Assembly: GCA_050180745.1 (NCBI GenBank)
Contig: JBFXDW010000013.1
Span: forward strand, 1-25,463
Reading direction: 5' to 3'
From: JBFXDW01 sp050180745
Lineage (GTDB): Bacteria; Pseudomonadota; Alphaproteobacteria; UBA9219
DNA: 25,463 nucleotides
Below, piece by piece: positions 1-7,702 of the stretch. The notes under the pieces were generated by a model. That model did not search any database. It saw only the letters and a list, made by a program, of their open reading frames with translations, and was not told where the DNA came from. The stretch's first letter is position 1; each line of letters starts with the position of its first letter. The translations under genes and the position numbers were made by a program.

Positions 1-1
1 C

Positions 2-403
2 TTTTTGGGCAGAAAAATCCTTGATAAAAAACCTCATCTCGAGAACAAACTGGACCACATCTTTAAAGCCTTGGAAAAATACGCCGCTGCTTTTATTTTA
101 TCCTATCGCTTTATGTATGGCGTACGAAATGTGAGCGCGCTAGCAATCGGCATGAGTCCTATGCCATGGCGATATTTTGCGTTTTGGAATATGATTGCCT
201 CGTTTTTATGGTCTTTAACATTTTGTGGCGGCGGCTATCTATTAGGAATCATCCTTGAATCAATGGGAATGAACATCCGAGAAAGTGAGAGCTTTGACGT
301 TCATCAAATCACAATAGGGATTCTTTTGGTTGTTATAGTCATTGTCTCTCTTCGCGTTTGGGGATGGCGCAACAAATTAAAAGACAGTTCGACGACCGAA
401 TAA
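2..403 (+). CDS. DedA-family (VTT domain) membrane protein, 3' end only
   Basis: The reading frame is open to the left edge (Phe-Leu-Gly-Arg-Lys from base 2), so only the C-terminal part is present. A TTG at base 5 is probably an internal Leu codon rather than a start. The segment with YRFMYGVRN, then GMSPMPWRYFAFWN, and GGGYLLG matches the end of the SNARE-associated/DedA (VTT) domain, where a conserved Arg and a Gly-rich motif lie between amphipathic and membrane helices. A final hydrophobic helix (about residues 103-120 of the visible part) precedes a short charged tail. DedA proteins are inner-membrane, with several members linked to undecaprenyl-phosphate or phospholipid translocation. 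Which substrate this one handles cannot be judged. It ends 238 bases before acpP and need not share its transcript. Confidence 0.8.
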   Translation, partial: FLGRKILDKKPHLENKLDHIFKALEKYAAAFILSYRFMYGVRNVSALAIGMSPMPWRYFAFWNMIASFLWSLTFCGGGYLLGIILESMGMNIRESESFDVHQITIGILLVVIVIVSLRVWGWRNKLKDSSTTE

Positions 404-490
404 CCACCTGTTTTCAATAAAGAATCTACATGCCCATAGGCTTTTCTTTACTTTAGTGCGCGATTTGGTTAATAAAAAATGTCACAAATG

Positions 491-570
491 AGGCTATAAA
501 ACCTCTAGACAGATCGGCATTGAGGGCCTAGAGAAAACCCTCTCGCGCCGAACGAGTTTATCTCGGCCCC
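491..570 (+). promoter_or_regulatory. Possible acpP promoter and structured leader
   Basis: A TATAAA hexamer (495-500) is the best -10 candidate ahead of acpP, but no good -35 sits 16-18 bases upstream. Downstream are two short inverted repeats: GAGGG (522-526) with CCCTC (538-542), and GCCGA (547-551) with TCGGC (563-567), the second competing with CGAG/CTCG (553-556 and 562-565). The leader may be folded. The call is tentative. Confidence 0.25.
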
Positions 571-641
571 TTTGTAATGAGGTTATGGCGGCGCAAAACT
601 TTGGACTAAACATAAATTAACAACAGAAGGCTATGCAGACC

Positions 642-881
642 ATGAGTGAGATTACGGAAAGCGTAAAGAAGATTGTCATCGAACATTTGGGCGTTGATGC
701 GGCAAAAGTCACGGAAACAGCCAGCTTCATCGATGATCTAGGCGCAGATAGCTTGGATACCGTTGAGCTTGTAATGGCCTTCGAAGAAGAATTCGGTGTC
801 GAGATTCCTGATGATGCAGCTGAAAAGATCGTAACGGTCAAAGACGCTGTGGACTTTATCACAGAAAAAAAGTCAGCCTAA
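642..881 (+). CDS. acpP: Acyl carrier protein
   Basis: A 79-residue acidic protein that carries growing acyl chains on a 4'-phosphopantetheine arm during type II fatty acid synthesis in the cytoplasm. The motif GADSLDTVELVMAFEEEF contains the Ser that accepts the prosthetic group (DSL), followed by the helix II recognition surface; length and sequence fit bacterial AcpP closely. I chose the ATG at 642 over the in-frame ATG at 633, because AGAAGG (625-630) lies only 2 bases before 633 but 11 bases before 642, and the protein from 642 (MSEITE...) aligns with the usual AcpP N-terminus. It lies 25 bases upstream of fabF on the same strand, the usual acpP-fabF pair, so co-transcription is very likely. 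Confidence 0.96.
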   Translation: MSEITESVKKIVIEHLGVDAAKVTETASFIDDLGADSLDTVELVMAFEEEFGVEIPDDAAEKIVTVKDAVDFITEKKSA

Positions 882-906
882 GTTTCTTAAAGTAAGGCTT
901 CCTGTC

Positions 907-2166
907 ATGAGAAGAGTTGTTGTAACAGGATTGGGAATGCTAACTCCTTTGGGAGTTGGCGTTGCCCATAACTGGAAACAAATCACAACCAGCCAAAGCG
1001 GAATACGTGCGATCACGGGATTCGATGTCAGCGATATCTCTTCGCGCGTGGCTGGGCAGGTACCTCGTGGCGACTTTGATACCGAATTTAACCCTGACAC
1101 ATATATCCACCCCAAAGAGCAGAAGAAAATGGATATCTTTATCCATTATGCGCTCGCGGCAGCCAAAGAGGCCATTAAAGACAGTGGATATGCGCCCACG
1201 ACAGAGGAAGAACAGGATCGCGCAGGCGTTCTGATTGGCTCTGGCATCGGGGGGCTTAATGAGATTTATGAGACCTCGATCACAATGAAGGATCGCGGTG
1301 CGCGACGCGTCTCTCCATTTTTCATTCCCAAGAGTCTAATCAATCTGGCCTCAGGGCAAATTTCGATAGACCACCATTTCCGTGGCCCTAACCATTCTGT
1401 CGTCACAGCATGCGCCAGCGGTAGTCATGCCTTAGGTGATGCAGCACGATTTATTGCAGCCGGAGACGCGGACGTCATGTTGGCTGGTGGCACAGAAGCC
1501 GCTGTATGTCGCTTGGGCGTTGCGGGATTTTGTTCTATGCGCGCTCTTTCAACAGCGTACAATGATACACCTGAAAAAGCCTCGCGACCTTTTGATAAGG
1601 ACCGAGATGGTTTTGTTATCGGGGAGGGCGCTGGGGCGCTGCTCTTAGAAGAATATGAACATGCCAAAGCACGTGGCGCCAGAATCTATGGTGAGCTTGT
1701 GGGGTATGGCCTTTCAGGCGATGCTTATCATATGTCGGCCCCTGCGGAAGATGGCAATGGCGGATATCGCGCTATGAAGATGGCGCTGAAAAAAGCAGGG
1801 CTAAATCCTGAAGACATTGATTATGTCAATGCACACGGAACATCGACTCCGGCAGGGGATGAAATCGAAGCACGGGCCGTCAAACGTCTGCTCGGCAGTG
1901 CTGTTGACGGTGTCATGATGTCTTCGACAAAATCAGCGACAGGGCACTTGCTGGGCGCGGCTGGCTCTGTGGAAGCGATTTACTGCCTGAAAGCGATGGA
2001 GACAGGTATCATTCCTCCGACACTCAATCTGGATAATGTCTCCGAAGGCTGCCAAGGCATTGACCTTGTGCCTTATACCGCTAAAGAAAAAGCGGTTAAC
2101 ATTGCACTATCCAACTCTTTTGGCTTTGGCGGCACAAACGCAAGTTTGGTGTTCAAGAAAATATAG
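907..2166 (+). CDS. fabF: 3-oxoacyl-[acyl-carrier-protein] synthase II
   Basis: A 419-residue condensing enzyme that extends acyl-ACP with malonyl-ACP and governs elongation of unsaturated chains. The thiolase-fold catalytic triad is visible: Cys169 in VTACASGSHA, His310 in VNAHGTSTPAGD and His347 in KSATGHLLGAAG, followed by the C-terminal Gly-rich loop SFGFGGTNASL. Length is about that of E. coli FabF (413), and the Thr/His pattern assigns it to FabF rather than FabB. A TAAGG Shine-Dalgarno precedes the ATG by about 9 bases. It follows acpP in the same operon. The downstream foldase gene begins 111 bases later and may have its own promoter. Confidence 0.96.
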   Translation: MRRVVVTGLGMLTPLGVGVAHNWKQITTSQSGIRAITGFDVSDISSRVAGQVPRGDFDTEFNPDTYIHPKEQKKMDIFIHYALAAAKEAIKDSGYAPTTEEEQDRAGVLIGSGIGGLNEIYETSITMKDRGARRVSPFFIPKSLINLASGQISIDHHFRGPNHSVVTACASGSHALGDAARFIAAGDADVMLAGGTEAAVCRLGVAGFCSMRALSTAYNDTPEKASRPFDKDRDGFVIGEGAGALLLEEYEHAKARGARIYGELVGYGLSGDAYHMSAPAEDGNGGYRAMKMALKKAGLNPEDIDYVNAHGTSTPAGDEIEARAVKRLLGSAVDGVMMSSTKSATGHLLGAAGSVEAIYCLKAMETGIIPPTLNLDNVSEGCQGIDLVPYTAKEKAVNIALSNSFGFGGTNASLVFKKI

Positions 2167-2231
2167 CCTGTGTCCCGCTTTCAAAAGGCGTTTTGACTCT
2201 TGAATCAACCCTATTCTTGCCACAATTCCTG

Positions 2232-2261
2232 TGTTAGAATCCTCATACATTTTGTCTAACA
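2232..2261 (+). repeat. 7-bp inverted repeat ahead of the foldase gene
   Basis: TGTTAGA (2232-2238) and TCTAACA (2255-2261) are perfect inverted copies separated by 16 bases. They lie just upstream of the AAGGGA ribosome-binding region of the gene starting at 2278. The sequence could be an operator or a leader hairpin. There is no independent evidence for either. Confidence 0.35.
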
Positions 2262-2277
2262 AAAGGGAATCAATAGA

Positions 2278-3141
2278 ATGAAAAAACCGATTCGTGTTGC
2301 CGTATTGGCAGTGGCTCTTGGCGTGCTCGCTCTGCCCGTTGTCGCTAAAAAGGACGACCCAGTCGTTGCCGTTGTCAATGGCACCCAAATTTATCAATCA
2401 GAAGTTCTGCGTGAGCTGCAATCTATGGGACCTCAAGCAGCCCAGCTTCCTCCACAAATCTTGTATCCTAAACTGCTTGATAAGCTGATCGTTACGAAAC
2501 TTGTTTCCAAGAAAGCGTATGCAGCTAAAACTGATAAGGATAAAGAAGTTCAGGAACGCCTTAAAGATGCCGAAGAAACGATCGTTTCTGATATCTTCCT
2601 GAGAAATACTATCAAGCCAAAAATTACCGATAAGATGATTAAAGCGCGCTATGACGAGCTGGCTGGAAAGTTCAAACCTGAAGATGAAGTGCGGGCACGT
2701 CATATTCTAGTAAAAACAGAAGATGAGGCAAAAGATCTGCTGAAGAAAATCAAAGGCGGCGAAGATTTCGCCAAGCTGGCGATTGAGCATTCCACAGACT
2801 CTGGCTCCGCCAAGCAAGGGGGAGACCTCGGGTACTTCACCAAAAATGCCATGGTTAAGCCATTCGCTGAAGCAGCCTTTAACCTAAAGGCTGGGGACAT
2901 CACCGAAAAGCCAGTTAAGACAGATTTCGGCTATCACGTCATCAAAATTGAAGATCGCCGGAAATCATCACCACCACCGCTGAGCGAAGTGAAAGAGCAA
3001 ATCTCGAACCAAGTTGGCCAAGAATTGGTTAACAACTATATCGAGGACCTACAAAAGAACGCGAAGATTGAGAAATTCAACTTCGATGGCTCAAAGGTTG
3101 AAGTGAAGAAAGAAGAGAAAAAGGAAGAAACGAAGAAGTAG
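2278..3141 (+). CDS. Secreted peptidyl-prolyl cis-trans isomerase (parvulin/PpiC foldase)
   Basis: A 287-residue protein with an N-terminal signal peptide (basic MKKPIR, hydrophobic core to about residue 20, likely cut after VVA at 23), so it acts in the periplasm. A SurA/PrsA-like N-terminal helical region (about 25-130) precedes one parvulin rotamase domain (about 138-227). That domain starts at VRARHILVKTEDEA and contains GGDLGYFTKNAMVKPFAEAAF and TDFGYHVIKIEDRR, all family hallmarks. A C-terminal helix and a lysine/glutamate-rich tail (274-287) follow. Proteins of this type assist folding of exported and outer-membrane proteins. AAAAGGGAA lies before the ATG, and a strong terminator follows the stop, so this is probably the last gene of its transcript. 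Confidence 0.9.
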   Translation: MKKPIRVAVLAVALGVLALPVVAKKDDPVVAVVNGTQIYQSEVLRELQSMGPQAAQLPPQILYPKLLDKLIVTKLVSKKAYAAKTDKDKEVQERLKDAEETIVSDIFLRNTIKPKITDKMIKARYDELAGKFKPEDEVRARHILVKTEDEAKDLLKKIKGGEDFAKLAIEHSTDSGSAKQGGDLGYFTKNAMVKPFAEAAFNLKAGDITEKPVKTDFGYHVIKIEDRRKSSPPPLSEVKEQISNQVGQELVNNYIEDLQKNAKIEKFNFDGSKVEVKKEEKKEETKK

Positions 3142-3162
3142 TTCTTTTTCACCTTTTATAAG

Positions 3163-3195
3163 AGCCCGGCGGAACATCTCCGTCGGGCTTTTTTT
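3163..3195 (+). terminator. Rho-independent terminator
   Basis: An 11-bp stem pairs 3163-3173 (AGCCCGGCGGA) with 3179-3189 (TCCGTCGGGCT). It has one internal G-T wobble, a 5-base loop, and a run of seven T residues to 3195. It lies 21 bases after the foldase stop codon. Confidence 0.93.
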
Positions 3196-3218
3196 GAAGG
3201 ATTTTATTATCCTCAAGA

Positions 3219-3247
3219 TTGCTTTATAGAAGGGAAGGGATTATATA
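3219..3247 (+). promoter_or_regulatory. Candidate promoter of tRNA-Pro
   Basis: TTGCTT (3219-3224) and TATATA (3242-3247) are spaced by 17 bases, placing the transcript start near 3254, a few bases before the mature tRNA 5' end at 3261. The match to consensus is modest, but position and spacing fit. The preceding terminator means the tRNA needs its own promoter. Confidence 0.4.
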
Positions 3248-3260
3248 TCCTTTCCGCTGT

Positions 3261-3337
3261 CGGAGAGTAGCTCAGCCCGGTAGAGCACCACGTTCGGGAC
3301 GTGGGGGCCGGAGGTTCGAATCCTCTCTCTCCGACCA
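3261..3337 (+). tRNA. tRNA-Pro (anticodon CGG)
   Basis: A 77-base cloverleaf. The acceptor stem is CGGAGAG (3261-3267) with CTCTCCG (3327-3333). The D stem is GCTC/GAGC. The anticodon stem is CCACG/CGTGG with loop TTCGGGA, giving anticodon CGG at 3295-3297. The T arm is GGAGG-TTCGAAT-CCTCT. Discriminator A3334 is followed by an encoded CCA (3335-3337). The CGG anticodon reads CCG proline codons. Confidence 0.97.
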
Positions 3338-3366
3338 TCGGAAGCATGGGATGTTGAACCTCCCCC

Positions 3367-4392
3367 TCAATACTCCCGCTGGACAGTGAAGTCGATCAGA
3401 TCCAAAAGGGCAGTCTTATAAGCGCTGTCAGCAAACAATCCTAAAGAATCCCTCGCAATCGCTGCATAGTGCCGCGCACGCGCCATGCTGTCTGTTAGCG
3501 CCTCATGCCTTACAACAAGCTCTTGCGCACGCGGAAAATCGCCAGCCTGTTGTCCCCCACAGCTCATCACACGTTGCCAAAAACTACGTTCGGCCTCATC
3601 TCCACGGCTTACCGCCAAGATAACAGGCAAGGTTATTTTGCCTTCACGAAAATCGTCACCAACTGTTTTGCCCAGATTTTCCTCGACCGCCGCATAATCC
3701 AGAACATCATCGACAATCTGAAACGCAATTCCTAGATTCAACCCGAAGGTACGCAAAGCCTCTTCTTCAGACACAGGCCTTGCAGCGACAACCGCACCAA
3801 CACGGCAAGCCGAGGCAAAAAGCTCTGCCGTTTTAGCGCGCACAATCTCAAGATAAGCTTGCTCGCTCGTACTGCAATCATTTTGAGCCGTCAGCTGCAA
3901 AACTTCGCCTTGAGAGATCACAGCAGAGGCATTCGACAAAATTCGCAATACATCCAGCGAACCATCCTCAACCATAAGCTGAAACGCACGCGACAATAGG
4001 AAGTCGCCTACAAGGACACTTGCTTGGTTGCCAAAAACAGCATTAGCCGAAGGACTTCCTCGTCGCAGAGAGCTTCCATCGACAACATCATCATGCAGCA
4101 ATGTCGCGGTATGAAGCAATTCTACGGCTCCTGCGAGCTTGTGATGGCGCGCACCGTTATAGCCGCACAAACGCGCCGCCGCCAACGCCAGAAGAGGGCG
4201 GATACGCTTCCCCCCTGCACGAATAATATGATCCGCCAATGAAGCGACGAGTGGCACATCGCTTTGCATTCTGCTTACAATCATCTGGTCCACAGCCGCC
4301 ATATCGGTGGCCAAAAGCCCCGCCAGCCGCTTCAGAGCATTCGTCGAAACGTGGTTTTTATCACTGTGCCGCAAAGGAATGATTGTAGCCAT
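3367..4392 (-). CDS. All-trans polyprenyl diphosphate synthase (quinone side chain)
   Basis: A 341-residue trans-isoprenyl diphosphate synthase. The first Asp-rich motif is DDVVD at 101-105 followed by RRGSPS, and the second is DDVLD at 228-232 in GIAFQIVDDVLDY; these bind the Mg2+-diphosphates of the allylic primer and isopentenyl diphosphate. GGKRIRPLL (60-68) is the usual substrate-binding motif. Length and N-terminus fit the long-chain (octaprenyl to decaprenyl) class that supplies the ubiquinone tail; chain length cannot be read with confidence. It is transcribed divergently from the methyltransferase gene at 4494, a pairing common in alphaproteobacteria. No Shine-Dalgarno precedes the ATG at 4392, and a promoter-like sequence lies so close that the mRNA may be nearly leaderless. 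Confidence 0.92.
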   Translation of the reverse strand: MATIIPLRHSDKNHVSTNALKRLAGLLATDMAAVDQMIVSRMQSDVPLVASLADHIIRAGGKRIRPLLALAAARLCGYNGARHHKLAGAVELLHTATLLHDDVVDGSSLRRGSPSANAVFGNQASVLVGDFLLSRAFQLMVEDGSLDVLRILSNASAVISQGEVLQLTAQNDCSTSEQAYLEIVRAKTAELFASACRVGAVVAARPVSEEEALRTFGLNLGIAFQIVDDVLDYAAVEENLGKTVGDDFREGKITLPVILAVSRGDEAERSFWQRVMSCGGQQAGDFPRAQELVVRHEALTDSMARARHYAAIARDSLGLFADSAYKTALLDLIDFTVQREY

Positions 4393-4401
4393 GGCGATGA
4401 G

Positions 4402-4429
4402 CTTATAATAAGCTTATGCTATGCGTAAA
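4402..4429 (-). promoter_or_regulatory. Candidate promoter of the polyprenyl synthase
   Basis: On the minus strand TTTACG (4429-4424) and TATAAG (4407-4402) are spaced by 16 bases. The expected start site (about 4395) is only three or so bases before the ATG at 4392. The -10 lies within the inverted repeat AGCTTA (4400-4405)/TAAGCT (4409-4414), a possible operator. Confidence 0.4.
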
Positions 4430-4470
4430 GGTTTTTTGAGAAAGGCGGGAAATCTTCTCCGAAACCTCTC

Positions 4471-4491
4471 TGACCCCCAACCCCTGACAAC
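4471..4491 (+). repeat. Heptamer repeat array next to the methyltransferase start
   Basis: Three 7-base units, TGACCCC, CAACCCC and TGACAAC, end two bases before the ATG at 4494. They belong to the same G4N3/C4N3 heptamer family seen at 9250, 14775, 21326 and 21421. The array fills the place of a ribosome-binding site; no purine-rich Shine-Dalgarno is present. Confidence 0.6.
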
Positions 4492-4493
4492 CG

Positions 4494-5222
4494 ATGAATA
4501 CTCTCGACTTTCTTCTCGATAGCCGCATATGCGTTGAGCAACCTTCAGAAGGTTATCGAATCGCTGTTGATACATTATTGCTCGCCAGTACCATATCTGA
4601 AAATAATGGCGCCCGCATCCTCGACATGGGGTGCGGCGTAGGAGGGGTTATGCTAGCTGTAGCATGTCGTCTTGAGAGCGCGCACATAACAGGGCTTGAA
4701 CTTCAGTCCGATCTGGCAGAACTCTGCCGAAAGAACATAGAGCGCAATCATTTTGCGGGTCGTCTTTCCGTTGAAGAAGGCAGTGCCACACAAGCGCAAT
4801 CTCATATGGCCGCACAGTTTGACCAGGTTATGATGAATCCTCCTTTTCACGATTCAGCACGACATGATGGCTCTCCAAACAAATCAAAAGAGCGTGCTAA
4901 CTTAGAGCAACGCGGCGAGATTGAACAATGGATAGCCTCAGCCGCTCACGCAACGCATGAGGATGGTGTTCTGAGCATGATTACGCGCACCGACCGCCGC
5001 GATGAAATGATCGAAAAACTAAACGTTCATTTTCCACATCTCTATATCAAACCCATCTGGTCCAACGATAAGGGGCGCAGCAAAAGAATACTGTTGCGCG
5101 GCTTTAAGAAAGGGGAGACTGGAGTCTGGGAACAACCGCCTTTTATCCTCTATGGCCCCGATGGCCGTTATTCGGAAGCTGGAAACAGGCTCTTACGCGA
5201 AGCAGAGGAGATGGAATTTTAA
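4494..5222 (+). CDS. tRNA1(Val) (adenine37-N6)-methyltransferase-like protein
   Basis: A 242-residue class I SAM-dependent methyltransferase. The SAM loop LDMGCGVGGVML (43-54) is motif I, and an acidic residue at the end of the second strand is seen in GLEL (67-70). NPPF (115-118) is the amino-methyltransferase signature for exocyclic adenine nitrogen. The short N-terminal segment before the Rossmann fold (EQPSEGYRIAVDTLLLAS) matches the TrmN6/YfiC type, which modifies A37 of tRNA1(Val). It is a cytoplasmic enzyme. The divergent polyprenyl synthase is a usual neighbour. No Shine-Dalgarno precedes the ATG, because a C-rich heptamer array occupies that position. A related RNA or protein methyltransferase role is possible. 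Confidence 0.82.
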   Translation: MNTLDFLLDSRICVEQPSEGYRIAVDTLLLASTISENNGARILDMGCGVGGVMLAVACRLESAHITGLELQSDLAELCRKNIERNHFAGRLSVEEGSATQAQSHMAAQFDQVMMNPPFHDSARHDGSPNKSKERANLEQRGEIEQWIASAAHATHEDGVLSMITRTDRRDEMIEKLNVHFPHLYIKPIWSNDKGRSKRILLRGFKKGETGVWEQPPFILYGPDGRYSEAGNRLLREAEEMEF

Positions 5223-5240
5223 GAAAACACTTGTAATGCG

Positions 5241-5253
5241 TCATGTTACATGA
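5241..5253 (+). promoter_or_regulatory. Palindromic candidate operator before the HigA-like gene
   Basis: TCATGT-T-ACATGA is a perfect 6-bp palindrome with a one-base centre. Outer TTGTA (5231-5235) and TACAA (5254-5258) are also inverted. HigA-type antitoxins bind palindromes at their own promoters, so autoregulation is a reasonable inference. The -35/-10-like pair TTGTAA (5231-5236) and TACAAA (5254-5259) would start transcription after the AAAGGAG ribosome site, so it is probably not the real promoter. Confidence 0.45.
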
Positions 5254-5271
5254 TACAAAAGGAGTATCACT

Positions 5272-5586
5272 ATGAGTAAAAAACACCCCACCCATCCTGG
5301 AAAAGTTATAAAGCTTCGTTGCTTAGAGGCCCTCGACTTAACTGTAACAGAAGCCGCAAAAAGCTTGGACGTATCTCGTCCTAACTTTTCTGCATTATTA
5401 AATGAAAAAATGGGTGTTTCCCCCGACATGGCCTTAAAGCTTGCTCATGTTTTCGGAGGCACTCCTGAAATGTGGCTAAAGCTCCAAATGCAATACGACC
5501 TTGCAAACGCACGAGAAAAATTCTCTCCTGAGCGCCTTATCAAGCACGCACCTTCCTCTGCCTATTCGGAAGAGCAAAGAGTGTAG
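5272..5586 (+). CDS. HigA-family helix-turn-helix regulator, no adjacent toxin
   Basis: A 104-residue XRE-type DNA-binding protein of the HigA/VapI antidote family. HPGKVIKLRCLEALDLTVTEAAKSLDVSRPNFSALLNEKMGVSPDMA holds the helix-turn-helix (about 24-62), and the following LKLAHVFGGTPEMWLKLQMQYDLANA (62-87) is the typical HigA signature. AAAAGGAG lies 7 bases before the ATG. In the family, HigA neutralises a RelE-like HigB mRNase usually encoded just upstream. Here only 49 bases separate it from the methyltransferase and the downstream gene is phosphoglycolate phosphatase, so no partner toxin is present. It may be a solitary regulator, a remnant, or an antitoxin for a toxin elsewhere. It stops 3 bases from the convergent gph. 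Confidence 0.88.
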   Translation: MSKKHPTHPGKVIKLRCLEALDLTVTEAAKSLDVSRPNFSALLNEKMGVSPDMALKLAHVFGGTPEMWLKLQMQYDLANAREKFSPERLIKHAPSSAYSEEQRV

Positions 5587-5589
5587 TTT

Positions 5590-6261
5590 CTACCACTCAA
5601 ACCCAACTTCTGACAATTTTGCAGGGACGTCCACAAAATTATCGGCAAGTCCATCCGCATCAAGCTCTTCGAAATCCGCCGCATAGCCATGTGTCATCAA
5701 AATGCACTTAACCCTCGCCGCCTTGCACGCAGCAACATCCGCAGGACCATCGCCAAGGAAAAGAGTAGCTTCCACAGGCGCTCCCAATTTCTCTAAAACC
5801 CCCGTGACATGACCCGGATTGGGCTTATGCACCATGAAGGTATCTCCCCCTGCGATAAAGCCAAAATACTTGGCCAGCCCCAGAGTCTCCAAAACCGCAT
5901 GCGTGGCCTCATCCGGCTTATTTGTGCAAACGCCCAGCTTAATCCCCTTAGCTTGGCAATTGTCCAAGAACTCGCGCGCGCCCTCGTAAACTTGCGCTGG
6001 ATCGGGGTCTATCTTGCGATAATGGGCTATAAATTTCTGCACATAAGGAAAGAGATCATCCGCCTCACAACCGCCCGTTTTAACCAGCGCCCGCCGACAT
6101 AGCTCCATGGCGCCATCGCCAATCATAGCTTTAACCTCTGGCACAGTCAGGGACTCGCGCCCCTCGTCCGCCAGCATCTTATTAAGCCCTTGCGTGATAT
6201 CATGGGCGCTATCGAGCAGCGTCCCGTCAAGATCAAAAAGAACAGCCTGTAATTTAACCAT
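5590..6261 (-). CDS. gph: Phosphoglycolate phosphatase (HAD superfamily)
   Basis: A 223-residue haloacid-dehalogenase-type phosphatase. Motif I, FDLDGTLLDS, carries the nucleophile Asp10 and the acid/base Asp12. Motif II is the Thr of GVCTNKP, the motif III lysine is in VHKPNPG, and motif IV is LGDGPADV with two Asp residues for Mg2+. The helical cap lies between motifs I and II. Length and motifs fit Gph, which removes phosphate from 2-phosphoglycolate made during DNA repair or oxygenase side reactions. HAD substrate assignment by sequence alone is imperfect. It is divergent from glmU, a frequent alphaproteobacterial arrangement, with 59 bases between the two start codons. Confidence 0.85.
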   Translation of the reverse strand: MVKLQAVLFDLDGTLLDSAHDITQGLNKMLADEGRESLTVPEVKAMIGDGAMELCRRALVKTGGCEADDLFPYVQKFIAHYRKIDPDPAQVYEGAREFLDNCQAKGIKLGVCTNKPDEATHAVLETLGLAKYFGFIAGGDTFMVHKPNPGHVTGVLEKLGAPVEATLFLGDGPADVAACKAARVKCILMTHGYAADFEELDADGLADNFVDVPAKLSEVGFEW

Positions 6262-6320
6262 GTCAAATCCTTGTTGTTTTTCCTCTGTGATTCCGCTTCA
6301 TCATATGGCAAAAAGAGGCC

Positions 6321-7679
6321 ATGAAAAAGCTTAAAAACAAAGATAACACGCCTTTAGCCTGCATTATCCTCGCTGCAGGGCAGGGAACCCGCATGAAATC
6401 AAGCCTTCCTAAGGTGCTTCATAAGATTGCAGGATCACCAATGATTGCCCACGTCATCTGCGCGGCACAAGAGGCGGGGGCCAGCCAAATCATCCCCGTC
6501 ATCGCACCTGCCATGGATGATGTACGCGCAGTCACGGCTCCCTATGAGTGCGCCATCCAAAAAGAGCCCTTGGGTACCGGCGATGCCGTTAAAGCCGCCA
6601 GAGGCCCTCTAAACGATTTTCAAGGCCATATCATGGTGCTTTTTGGAGACACGCCCTTAATAAAGGGGACCTCTCTTGAAACGCTACTGGATAGAAAAAA
6701 CGCAACTAGCGCGGCCATGGTCGTCAGCAGCTTTACTCCCGATGATCCAGCATCCTATGGTCGATTAATGATCAACGATGTAGGCGAGCTTGAAGGGATT
6801 GTCGAAGCCGCTGATGCTACCCCCGAACAGCTTTGCATCAAAAGCTGTAACGGCGGCATTATGCTGTTTGATTCAGTGCTTTTGTGGCAACTCTTGGAGC
6901 AATTAGGTAACAACAACGCCAAGGGCGAATACTACCTGACCGACTGCGTAGCTCTGGCTCGAGCAAGAGGACAAAAAGTCGTCACCGCTGAACTTGATAC
7001 TCAAGACACCTCTGGTGTCAATACACGCATCCAATTGGCAGAAAGTGAAAAAGAAATGCAAAAGCGCCTCAGACACGCCGCTATGGAAGCGGGCGTAACC
7101 ATGCAAGATCCAGACAGCGTTTTTCTGTGTCCTGACACTAAGTTTGGCCGCGACGTTGTCATTGAGCCTCATGTAGTCTTTGGCCCTCATGTTACGGTTG
7201 GCGACAATGTAACTATCCGCGCCTTTTCGCACATCGAAGGCGCGACAATAGACGAAGGCGCAATCATAGGCCCCTATGCACGGTTACGGCCCGACACACA
7301 TATCTGTAAAAACGCAAAAGTCGGTAATTTTGTTGAAGTCAAAAAAGCAACCTTGGAAGAGGGCGCTAAAGTCAATCATCTAAGCTATATTGGCGACGCA
7401 CGCGTAGGATCCCGCAGCAACATAGGCGCGGGCACGATTACATGTAACTATGATGGCTTTAATAAATCGAAGACGGATATTGGTGAAGGCGTTTTTATCG
7501 GCTCGAACAGCGCTCTTGTCGCACCAGTCAAGATTGGCGATGGCGCATTTATTGCGGCGGGGAGCACTATTACAAAGGATATTCCAGCAGAAGCCCTAGC
7601 GCTTGCACGTGCGCCACAGGATAACAAAGATGGCCTAGCCAAGCGCCTGAGAGAAAGAAAAGAGAGCGGAAAGAAGTAA
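6321..7679 (+). CDS. glmU: Bifunctional GlcN-1-P acetyltransferase / GlcNAc-1-P uridylyltransferase
   Basis: A 452-residue enzyme making UDP-GlcNAc, the precursor of peptidoglycan and lipopolysaccharide. The N-terminal nucleotidyltransferase domain (about 10-240) opens with LAAGQGTRMKSSLPKVLHK and contains the UTP-contacting QKEPLGTGDA and FGDTPLI. A linker leads to a left-handed beta-helix with hexapeptide repeats (about 262-440). That domain includes the acetyltransferase motifs RLRPD, NFVEVKK, NHLSYIGDA and the glycine-rich NIGAGTITCNYDG. Length equals the family norm (456 in E. coli). AGAGG precedes the ATG. glmS, often next to glmU in relatives, is not the next gene. It converges with the solute-binding-protein gene with 23 bases between the stops. 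Confidence 0.96.
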   Translation: MKKLKNKDNTPLACIILAAGQGTRMKSSLPKVLHKIAGSPMIAHVICAAQEAGASQIIPVIAPAMDDVRAVTAPYECAIQKEPLGTGDAVKAARGPLNDFQGHIMVLFGDTPLIKGTSLETLLDRKNATSAAMVVSSFTPDDPASYGRLMINDVGELEGIVEAADATPEQLCIKSCNGGIMLFDSVLLWQLLEQLGNNNAKGEYYLTDCVALARARGQKVVTAELDTQDTSGVNTRIQLAESEKEMQKRLRHAAMEAGVTMQDPDSVFLCPDTKFGRDVVIEPHVVFGPHVTVGDNVTIRAFSHIEGATIDEGAIIGPYARLRPDTHICKNAKVGNFVEVKKATLEEGAKVNHLSYIGDARVGSRSNIGAGTITCNYDGFNKSKTDIGEGVFIGSNSALVAPVKIGDGAFIAAGSTITKDIPAEALALARAPQDNKDGLAKRLRERKESGKK

Positions 7680-7702
7680 GACCGAGGCTATATTAGCGCT
7701 AT

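Noticed and set aside
617..862. Open frame antisense to acpP
   Set aside because: It lies wholly opposite a highly conserved gene, is Ser/Thr-rich in the manner of a reverse-complement shadow, and has no ribosome site or homology.
5223..5271. Possible HigB toxin upstream of the HigA-like gene
   Set aside because: Only 49 bases are available and no RelE-like sequence can be read in any frame.
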